From assembly GCA_031216445.1 (NCBI GenBank), contig CM062202.1:131501-195500 (forward strand): a stretch of 64,000 nucleotides of DNA. The letters are read 5' to 3'. The notes beneath the pieces were generated by a model. The model was not told the origin of the DNA and did not search any database. It was given only the letters and a program-made list of their open reading frames with translations. Below, one piece after another: positions 59,301 to 64,000 of the stretch. A program made the position numbers and the translations under genes. Position 1 is the first letter of the stretch; every line of letters begins with the position of its first letter. The stretch is from Lateolabrax maculatus. Taxonomy: Eukaryota > Chordata > Actinopteri > Acropomatiformes > Lateolabracidae.

Positions 59301-60020
59301 CTGCATGGAGCACTGACTGCATGGAGCAATGACTGCATGGAGCAATGACTGCACTGACTGCATGGGGTACTGACTGCATGGAGCCACTGACTGCATGGAG
59401 CAATGACTGCATGGAGCCACTGACTGCATGGGGTACTGACTGCACTGACTGCATCGAGCACTGACTGCACTGACTGCATGGAGCCACTGACTGCATGGGG
59501 TACTGACTGCATGGAGCAATGACTGCATGGAGCAATGACTGCACTGACTGCATGGGGTACTGACTGCATGGAGCACTGACTTCATGGAGCACTGACTGCA
59601 TGGAGCACTGACTTCATGGAGGACTGACTTCATGGAGCACTGACTGCATGGAGGACTGACTTCATGGAGCACTGACTGCATGGAGGACTGACTTCATGGA
59701 GCACTGACTTCATGGAGCACTGACTTCATGGAGGACTGACTTCATGGAGGACTGACTGCATTGAGCAATGACTACATGGGGTACTGACTGCACTGACTGC
59801 ATGGAGCACTGACTGCATGGAGCAATGACTGCATTAACTGCATGGAGGACTGACTGCATGATGAGTGCATGTTGGACAGATGTTGTCTTGCTCTACTCCT
59901 TCTTTCAGTAACTTGTGTGTGTGTGTTCAGGACCTCGGGGTGACCAAGGTGGGTCACATGAAGAGGATCCTTCAGGGCATCAGGGAGCTCAACAGGAACA
60001 GCAGCGCCAGCGAGGCCTGA
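29292..60020 (+). CDS. dgkd: Diacylglycerol kinase delta, 30 coding exons
   Basis: Type II kinase that phosphorylates diacylglycerol to phosphatidic acid. Exons: 29292-29429, 33326-33436, 34190-34270, 37279-37383, 37478-37610, 37818-37924, 38014-38139, 39859-39961, 40057-40219, 40342-40450, 50448-50587, 50799-50883, 51155-51249, 51804-51903, 52352-52655, 52894-53055, 53788-53916, 54000-54093, 54757-54867, 55141-55237, 55361-55468, 55563-55676, 55784-55918, 56713-56882, 57180-57291, 57507-57599, 57947-58066, 58439-58556, 59119-59249, 59931-60020. They total 3684 nt (1227 aa) with frame kept throughout. PH domain about 50-145; two C1 zinc fingers about 157-210 and 230-280; catalytic domain with CGGDGSVGW (G372-G375 motif) and [15 protein letters not shown]; a low-complexity hinge (exons 15-17; Pro/His and poly-Glu); accessory domain from [16 protein letters not shown]-terminal SAM ([13 protein letters not shown]...HMKRILQGI). 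The delta-like linker [10 protein letters not shown] and the sag neighbour favour dgkd over dgkh. The in-frame upstream extension to 29169 is not family-like, so the start is 29292. Confidence 0.95.
29675..29900. repeat. 54-bp CpG-rich minisatellite, dgkd intron 1
   Basis: Four near-identical units start at 29675, 29727, 29781 and 29835, with a partial fifth at 29889. Each holds CCTCCTGACGGGACTCACGG and GCCGCCATGAGCCCGGCG. The first unit is 2 bp shorter. Open frames across it (ATG in each unit) reflect the 54-bp (3n) period, not a gene. Confidence 0.95.
31197..31395. mobile_element. Dispersed teleost repeat, dgkd intron 1
   Basis: Begins CCATTTTATTTGTATAG and includes GAAAAACTCCCTTTAACAGG and GGTAGAAACCTGGAGCAGAA. 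This layout is recognised as a very common non-coding interspersed repeat of teleosts. The window has another short fragment at 10881. The class is uncertain. Confidence 0.6.
32735..32789. repeat. 55-bp near-perfect palindrome, dgkd intron 1
   Basis: The 27-base left arm (32735-32761) and right arm (32763-32789) are complementary at 26 of 27 positions with a single-base spacer. A second smaller hairpin (ATGGCAGTT 32791-32799 with AACTGCCAT 32816-32824) follows immediately. The DNA is AT-rich. Confidence 0.9.
33270..33320. repeat. (GT)n microsatellite before dgkd exon 2
   Basis: The dinucleotide run occupies the position of the polypyrimidine tract, directly before the TTTCAG acceptor at 33320-33325. 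Confidence 0.95.
33449..33935. repeat. CAGGTGG minisatellite, dgkd intron 2
   Basis: Units of about 21-22 bp (GGACATCAGGTGGGGGACAG) begin about 13 bases after the exon-2 donor. Around 45 copies of CAGGTG (an E2-box and a weak donor-like core) occur in under 500 bp. Confidence 0.95.
34086..34140. repeat. (ATT)n microsatellite, dgkd intron 2
   Basis: A TTA/ATT trinucleotide run lies about 50 bases before exon 3. Confidence 0.9.
34387..34562. repeat. ACACACCATGAACACACACT minisatellite, dgkd intron 3
   Basis: CA-rich units of 20-30 bp contain CCATGAACACACACTACAC and end in a pure (CA)n run. Confidence 0.9.
34801..34971. mobile_element. Foldback (MITE-like) element, dgkd intron 3
   Basis: Left arm GTACAACTATCTTTGTGAGA (from 34801) and right arm ending at 34971 (CACAAGTATAGTTGTAC) are inverted repeats of about 22 bp with two or three mismatches. 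GT-rich microsatellite flanks both sides. The interior holds three GAGGACATGTTTGGA-type subrepeats. A related partial copy lies at about 36705-36840. Confidence 0.6.
36705..37110. repeat. Foldback-related fragment and GTGAGTGTGTAG repeats, dgkd intron 3
   Basis: A region with GTGAGGAC subrepeats resembling the element at 34801 leads into GT-rich units (GTAGGTGAGTGTGT) and then a pure GT run (about 37070-37111). Confidence 0.6.
37207..37258. repeat. (GT)n microsatellite before dgkd exon 4
   Basis: A GT run with a short GGGTGGG interruption ends 20 bases before the exon-4 acceptor. Confidence 0.9.
37387..37434. repeat. Four TATTACCAGTGT units at the exon-4 donor of dgkd
   Basis: Four exact 12-bp units start three bases after the PH-domain exon (AACTATGAG|GTC). 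They remain in frame (YYQC four times) up to a second TATGAG|GTG at 37444-37452. Because the acceptor is at 37477, only the first donor leaves a viable intron (94 nt). Confidence 0.95.
38157..39662. repeat. 1.5-kb GTTACTGTG satellite, dgkd intron 7
   Basis: Units of 6 bp (GTTACT, GTTATT) with 9- to 18-bp higher order (GTTACTGTGGTTACTGTA) begin 18 bases after the exon-7 donor (ATG|GTGAGTTACTCAG). The 515-codon VTVV frame running through it is a repeat artefact. Confidence 0.97.
40279..40336. repeat. (CT)n microsatellite, dgkd intron 9
   Basis: The CT run serves as the polypyrimidine tract directly before the exon-10 acceptor (GTTAG at 40337-40341). Confidence 0.95.
40453..40519. repeat. (CA)n microsatellite at the start of dgkd intron 10
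   Basis: The dinucleotide run starts with the donor itself (CAG|GTACACACAC). Confidence 0.95.
40660..45642 (-). pseudogene. L1 ORF2 (endonuclease-reverse transcriptase), broken
   Basis: The endonuclease starts at 45642 ([16 protein letters not shown]) and is broken at about 45290 by a deletion, resuming with [12 protein letters not shown] and RIDYFFMN. The reverse transcriptase follows: [15 protein letters not shown] and [12 protein letters not shown], then the nested LINE, then [16 protein letters not shown] and [11 protein letters not shown], and the catalytic FADD at about 42290. A long C-terminal domain (41880-40660) ends with a Cys/His motif (CWRRCGEQ...HTHVFWEC). Several frameshifts are present. 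The protein nicks target DNA and primes reverse transcription in working copies. Confidence 0.85.
42764..44021 (-). mobile_element. 5'-truncated L2/CR1/Rex1-like LINE nested in L1 ORF2
   Basis: The insertion splits the L1 reverse transcriptase. A 6-bp TACATA repeat flanks it (42758-42763 and 44022-44027). The 3' end carries TTCATCCCCGAAGGGAAATT and a (TAGA)n tail (about 42763-42774), typical of fish L2/Rex1-type elements. The coding part retains [25 protein letters not shown], the catalytic FSDD and [14 protein letters not shown], with a frameshift near 43410 and then [18 protein letters not shown] to the end at 42960. The 5' end (endonuclease) is missing. Confidence 0.85.
46292..47356 (-). 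pseudogene. L1 ORF1 (RNA-binding chaperone), frameshifted
   Basis: The protein begins [15 protein letters not shown], then a long coiled coil (about 35-150, many E/K/L heptads), then the start of an RRM domain ([15 protein letters not shown]). The frame is lost at a 16-bp tandem duplication (46746-46761 repeated at 46762-46777). The C-terminal part continues in other frames ([23 protein letters not shown]). It would coat L1 RNA as a trimer when intact. Confidence 0.8.
47495..50184. repeat. 2.7-kb CpG-rich 23-24 bp higher-order minisatellite, dgkd intron 10
   Basis: About 110 units of CTGCAGTGACAGTCTGATCG with CG(T/C)TC, CTTC, CACGATTGTGTC or CGATCGCG linkers. Rare variants recur at fixed offsets. 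TGAGAGTCTG at 47901 and 49112, and TAACAG at 48079 and 49290, are 1211 bp apart. TTCAGCAG at about 48800 and 49796, and TTTGATCACG at 48861 and 49857, are 996 bp apart. This shows large block duplications. Long open frames on both strands are repeat artefacts. Confidence 0.97.
50588..50745. repeat. Donor-site tandem array, dgkd intron 11
   Basis: The exon end and donor CTAGACAG|GTAACTGAT is followed by eight imperfect copies (GATGTTAGACAGGTAACT), so GACAGGTAA recurs every 15-25 bp at the start of the intron. Confidence 0.9.
50995..51135. repeat. CACCTGCACTGACCCTGCT minisatellite, dgkd intron 12
   Basis: Five to six imperfect units of about 20-23 bp (CTCACCTACACTGACCCTGC) precede exon 13. Confidence 0.7.
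51251..51410. repeat. (TCTGCCTG)n repeat at the start of dgkd intron 13
   Basis: TCTG/CCTG tetranucleotides begin within about 10 bases of the donor (GCCAA|GTACGTC). Confidence 0.9.
51544..51612. repeat. (GA)n microsatellite, dgkd intron 13
   Basis: About 34 GA dinucleotides, uninterrupted. Confidence 0.95.
52656..52812. repeat. GGTGAGACAGGCAGGGA repeat at the start of dgkd intron 15
   Basis: The array opens with the authentic donor (AGAG|GTGAGACAGGCAGG). The same GGTGAGA core returns at about 52678, 52745 and 52801 among AGGCAGGGA units. Confidence 0.85.
53060..53190. repeat. GGTACTGGTTCTAATACTACT repeat at the start of dgkd intron 16
   Basis: Imperfect units of TGGTACTGGTTCTAAT begin a few bases after the exon-16 donor (CGAG|GTCAGTGATAC). 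A similar repeat starts intron 27 (58067-58125). Confidence 0.85.
53197..53640. mobile_element. Dispersed repeat, copy 3 (longest), dgkd intron 16
   Basis: Shares GGCAGGCCACGGAGTCAAGC and most of the rest with 27640-27915. It retains an internal segment (about 53235-53365) missing there, and has a unique insertion (about 53513-53556) before CCAGAACAGAGCATACCGCC. Confidence 0.7.
54490..54655. repeat. GAGGTTTATATAGAGGTGTGATA minisatellite, dgkd intron 18
   Basis: Seven or so imperfect units of 22-26 bp based on AGAGGTTTATATAGAGGTGT. Confidence 0.9.
54888..54949. repeat. (ATT)n microsatellite, dgkd intron 19
   Basis: About 20 ATT triplets start 20 bases after the exon-19 donor. Confidence 0.95.
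55895..56041. repeat. Tandem repeat seeded in dgkd exon 23 and running into intron 23
   Basis: ACCCAGACCCTCACCAGGGA occurs in the coding end of exon 23 (55895) and again at 55929, 55961, 55993 and 56025 in the intron, a 32-34 bp period. The intronic copies carry GACATAGACC where the exon has GACAGA|GTGAGT. Confidence 0.95.
56280..56395. repeat. (ATT)n run and LINE/SINE-like tail, dgkd intron 23
   Basis: An ATT run (about 56274-56312) is followed by ACATTCATGACAATAAAGCA and AATTGAATTGAATTG, a 3' tail seen on many fish retroelements. The body of the element was not recognised. Confidence 0.5.
56965..57172. repeat. TCTCATGTTTGTC repeat, dgkd intron 24
   Basis: About 14 imperfect units of 13 bp (TCTCATGTTTGTC) run up to the exon-25 acceptor (TCTCTAAG) and form its pyrimidine tract. 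Confidence 0.9.
57603..57860. repeat. TCTGTCTCCTCTGGTC repeat, dgkd intron 26
   Basis: Imperfect units of 12-18 bp begin with the donor itself (ATG|GTAACTGTCTCCTCTGG). They fill most of the short intron. Confidence 0.9.
58563..59100. repeat. CTGTCTGTCTGAACCACTTC minisatellite, dgkd intron 28
   Basis: About 25 units of 16-22 bp (CCTGTCTGTCTGAACC) start within about 10 bases of the exon-28 donor and end near the exon-29 acceptor. Confidence 0.95.
59297..59865. repeat. CTGACTGCATGGAGCA minisatellite, dgkd intron 29
   Basis: About 35 units of 14-17 bp (GGAGCACTGACTGCAT), with TTCATGG variants in the distal half, lie inside the SAM-domain intron. Confidence 0.95.
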
Positions 60021-63000
60021 CTGCTGCCAGGTGACCTCTCAGATTGTCTTTGTTATTACGGACCACATTGGGGGTGGGAGACCTGTTCTCAGTTGATGTG
60101 AACAGACTGTCTGTTGATGTGAACGGACTGTTAATGTGAACAGACCAAGTGTTGATGTGAACAGACTGTCTGTTGATGTGAACGGACTGTTAATGTGAAC
60201 AGACCAAGTGTTGATGTGAACAGACTGTGCATGACGTCTATAAAGAAGTTAAATACTAAATATAAAATGATAAACTATAACTACTCAATGTAGATTTATT
60301 GTTTTAGACTTTATTGTTTAGTCTGACTTTAGACTTTTGTTGCTCTTCCAGCTGTTGCCCTCCTCCCTCTGCTGCCATCGACCACCTAAACCACCTGACC
60401 TGCCCTCTGACCCTCAACCAGCAGTCGGTGACATCACATCTGAAGCTCACTGTGATTGGACCAGGACTTATTCTGTTTCTGCTGAGCACAGTGACACAAA
60501 CACCACCTGGAGAAAGAACCAATCAGATGATCCACTAGTGCCTTGTGATCTCGCCCACAGATCAGTCAGTATCGAGGATGTAGAAGGGGTGGATAATTCA
60601 GAGCCAAACATTAATCTACCTACAGAAGCCTGAAGGGCTGCACCAGAGCCATATACACACTGAGTTGGGATGATGGGGAATGCTGGTTGGTTTGTAGCAG
60701 GACTGTGGAGACAAGATGGCCGGCACAGGAGACGGAAATCTGAAGTCTGATTCAGGGTCGAGTTTACTGTAAAACGTCACAATGTTTCCATGGTGACAGA
60801 TCATCATCTTCTACTGAGTCCTAAAAACCTTCATGGTGAGCTGAGGTGAGCATCATCACTTTGAATCCCTTTGTGATCAATGATCTGTTTCTAAAGTGCT
60901 TATAACTGATCCAGTGTTTGTCTGCTTATCTGGAAACAGACAAACAATAGATCCGGAGAAGAGTCGTAGAGCCATGTAAAGGTTTTAGGAGTCCGTTATA
61001 AGATAGATGACTTGTTAGTTGGACATTTGTTGGTCTTAGAACCCCTCATTATCACATTACACAGGTTAGAAACCTAACCCGGGTCTCCAGCAGAGTCTCG
61101 GCTGCGTTCTGGACCAGATGTGAGCAGGATCTGGCCTGTGAGTGGCTGTTAGGTTTGGCTCAGTTTTTGGATTTATGGACTTTGTTGGACTCCAGTTAAC
61201 AGGATTCAGGACTCGGGCCGAGACCAGCATGACTCCAGAAACCATGTGTGCCGGATTAAGACCACCTTGGGTCTGTTTTGGCTCCCTGTGATCTACCTGC
61301 CAACTAGCTCCCCAAACCCGGCACACCAATCAGAACCTCCCGTGGTCCCTGACATGTTGGACCCAGATCCTGCAGCACCCTTTAAACATTTAGATGAGTG
61401 TCGTTTCTGCAGCTCAGAGACTTCACAGAAACATTTTTAGAACCATTTAACATTCCTTATCTGCCCACCAGGAAGTCCCAGAGTGGGCACACCTGAGTGG
61501 GGACGCCATAGCGGACGGACACTGAGTTTCCTACCGAGTTCGCAGAGAACAGACTGACAGAGTTTTGTACTAAAATACTAAAATATTTATTTCCTCTATA
61601 AAGTGATATTTAGAGTTCAGTGGGTGTCTTTGTAAAACAGGAAGTGTTAGAAAATTATGAGGGGACACCAGGAGAGACGCTCCTGTAGTGATCAGGTGGT
61701 GTGACGAAGACAAGCTGTTTCCTGTCTGATGTTTTTCTGTATCTGTTCAGGTCCATTCACGTTAAAACAACAGTCTGTTTAAGGGACCAAAGAATAAAAA
61801 GGTTTGGATCTCTGAACCATCTGGACCTGAATCATGCCTCAACTCTGCTTTTTCTTAATGGAACACTAACACTTGTAGCCTTACAGCTGACACAGTGGTC
61901 GACCAACAAGCTGATCAATCACTCGTCAATAAACTCCAACCTTCTCAGCTTCTCCACTCTTCATTCTTAATGTTTCAGTTTCCCGTCACCGGGACTTTTA
62001 CCTCTTTTGGATTTTTGCCAGTTTCAAAATCCTCACTTTGATTTTGGTTTTTCCAGTTAAGAGACCAAACGATCAACCTTTTATTTGTCATCTGTAAGTT
62101 TTGCTCCACAAAAAGCATCGGACCAACAAACTGTGAAAAAGAAAGCGCAGGATTTCCCCTCATATACTAACAGGAAGAACAGCCTTCATCACCACAGTGG
62201 TGACAAAACCAAAATATATCATCTGTGATTATCCAGTGAAACAAACAGGAGACCATCTAAAGCCTGATGTTGGGCTGTTTACATGATTTATAGGGCTTTT
62301 TAGCTAAGAGGAAGCTAACAGGAAGCTAACAGGAAGCTACCAGGAAGCTAACAGGAAGCTAACAGGAAGCTACAGGAAGCTAACAGGAAATTACAGGTGG
62401 ACTGGTTGATGCCTTAACTCTCCCGTCGATCACGTATCTGTCAGTCAGACCTCAGAACTTCTTCACTGTTTTCTGTCAAATGTAGAAACTTTAGGACTTT
62501 AATACCGACAATGTGGGATGAGACTCAGAAGGACTCAATCAGCAGACAACTGTGATTTGATTGGATGAATCATCAGATCCGACATTCAGCTGAACAGAGA
62601 CAGAAACATGGAAGTGTCATCAGTCAGTGGATGTCAGTGTTTCTGTCTGTAGTTCTGTTGTCAGTCTGTAAAATATTCACGTTCATATCATCAGTTTAAA
62701 AAGCCTTCAAAGCTCCATTTCAGTGGATCCTTTAGGAAACACTTAAGTTTCTGCTGATGAAGAAGAGCTACACACGATAAAAACAAATTCTTTTGATTCT
62801 AGCTTCAGAGTGATATTATCTCGATCTGTATCTTCTCTGTCCTCATGTTGAACAGATGTCACCTGATCCCAGCAGATCGATATCTTGTGTGCACATTGTA
62901 CAGATCCAAGTTCATATCTTGTTAATGATAATGTAAGCACACTTGACCTGGACCAAGATGTTAACTTCAAGCTTCCAAGTGATCCATAACTGCTCACATT

Positions 63001-63583
63001 CAGATCTGGTTCCTGTGTGTACAGGATGATCCTGAACACGCTGTGGATCCACATCCTGATCTGTGCTCACAAGTTATTCTAGTTATTATTATTACAAGTG
63101 ATCTACCTGGCAGAAGATCCATATGTTGTACGCATACGTTATTGAAGCAAGACAAAAACTTGAAACGGGATAAAGTGTCGTCTTCTGCTCTGCAACAAGC
63201 TTATATTACATTTTTAGCTCAAACCTGATTGACTTTCAGACAGCGTCAGGATCTTGGTTCTTTGAAGTCCTGAATGAACCAGATCTCACCAATCAGAAGT
63301 CTCCCGTTAGCATTCAGTGACTGACTGGCGTTAGTTATTGAGAGAGAACACATCGGACCAGTGCCTTGCTCCAGGACATTTTGACCCACATTTAACAACA
63401 GTTTGTTTCTCATGAAGCGGTCGTCTCTGCTCCGTCCTGTGTATTTATTGGATAATTTATGCATTAATCCTGATACTGTATGCTGTTGTACCTCTGTTTG
63501 TACATACGCCCCCTGGAGGGCTGTCAGTGTAAATACATTGTGTTGTGTACAGAGAAACATCTGAACATCCTGTAAGAAATAAA
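60021..63583 (+). other. dgkd: Probable dgkd 3' UTR, possibly with one UTR intron
   Basis: No new coding gene is recognised after the TGA at 60018-60020. A donor-like CAG|GTGACC at 60031 and an acceptor-like CTCTTCCAG at 60343-60351 could remove a repeat-bearing segment (TGATGTGAACAGACTGT units, 60075-60235). AATAAA at 63578-63583 is the best distal polyadenylation signal; others lie near 61791 and 61929. A short AGGAAGCTAACAGGAAGCTA repeat lies at 62311-62395. Confidence 0.5.
63578..63583 (+). terminator. dgkd: Probable distal polyadenylation signal of dgkd
   Basis: AATAAA followed by a GT/T-rich stretch (GTTGATGTCTTTACTGTGG). No gene is recognised between the dgkd stop and this site. Confidence 0.45.
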
Positions 63584-63599
63584 GTTGATGTCTTTACTG

Positions 63600-64000
63600 T
63601 GGAAATACTCTTTCAACTTTTCTCATTTCCTAATTTCCTGTCTGGTTCAGTCTCAGGTGTTTTCAGAGTAAAAGTTGTCATGAACCCAGAGCGGACAGAC
63701 ATGGTGCAGCGTTCAGCAGCTGTAGAGACAGATGTGTCCCTCAGGAGGAGGTGGAGACCAAACACAGAGCTAGCAGAGAGAATACTGGGCTCACTTCCAT
63801 CACGCTGAAACAACAAACCCCTGAAATACCTTTAATAAATCCTTAATTTACCCCTTAAACACTTTCATCTAAATCTGTGTTCGATAGTCAGATTCTTAAT
63901 TTGTTCATACAAACATTTGAAACTTTAAACCTTAAAACTGCTTTATATTAAAAGCCCTTAATAACAAATTTAGATTTTTAATTAAATAACTGTCCCCCTT
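63600..64000. other. Window end, nothing recognised
   Basis: AT-rich DNA with short frames only. No exon of a downstream gene could be supported. Confidence 0.5.

Noticed and set aside
59120..59681. MQSV/CSQC repeat ORFs on the - strand
   Set aside because: Antisense reading of the GCATGGAGCACTGACT minisatellite in dgkd intron 29.
29292..60020. Diacylglycerol kinase eta (dgkh) as the identity of gene 3
   Set aside because: Paralogues are similar, but the linker before SAM ([10 protein letters not shown]), the hinge ([15 protein letters not shown]) and the sag neighbour fit delta.
63545..63816. Short frames after the distal AATAAA as a possible next gene
   Set aside because: No domain, no splice context, and only 400 bases remain in the window.

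Overview
This window comes from a vertebrate nuclear genome, most likely a percomorph-type teleost. The genes are split by canonical GT-AG introns. The background is rich in fish-style tandem repeats (TCTG/CAGA, GATG, GT) and carries an L1-type LINE, an L2/CR1/Rex1-like LINE with a TAGA-type tail, and MITE-like elements. No species call is justified. Three protein-coding genes could be reconstructed exon by exon, and reading frame is preserved across every junction.

(1) Positions 500-18000, + strand: S-arrestin (rod arrestin, sag). It has 15 coding exons encoding 387 aa, a probable non-coding first exon (about 530-573), a TATA box at 500-505, and CRX/NRL-like sites upstream. (2) Positions 22033-25110, - strand: a secreted short-chain collagen with a C1q head, best matched to otolin-1 / inner-ear-specific collagen. 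It has four coding exons and 488 aa. (3) Positions 29200-63600, + strand: diacylglycerol kinase delta (dgkd). It has 30 coding exons and 1227 aa, with domain order PH, two C1 zinc fingers, catalytic and accessory DAG kinase domains, and SAM. It is followed by a probable long 3' UTR ending near the AATAAA at 63578. SAG and DGKD are also close neighbours in human, which supports both identifications. The collagen gene lies between them on the opposite strand.

Intergenic and intronic DNA is dominated by tandem arrays: 4.1 kb of GATG-type repeat in sag intron 6, 1.5 kb of GTCA/GACA repeat in intron 8, 0.57 kb of pure polypyrimidine in intron 14, 1.5 kb of GTTACTGT repeat in dgkd intron 7, and a 2.7 kb CpG-rich, higher-order 23-24 bp minisatellite in dgkd intron 10. 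Intron 10 also holds a complete but decayed L1 in antisense orientation, with a 15-bp target-site duplication, and a second LINE fragment is nested inside it.

The most unusual pattern is positional. Many arrays begin within tens of bases of a 5' splice site, and several reiterate the splice site or the exon end itself (sag intron 8; dgkd introns 2, 11, 15 and 23). This gives long runs of decoy donor sites. No new gene system in the bacterial or defence sense is visible. The donor-anchored repeats, the unusual collagen gene and the palindromes are the features worth following up.
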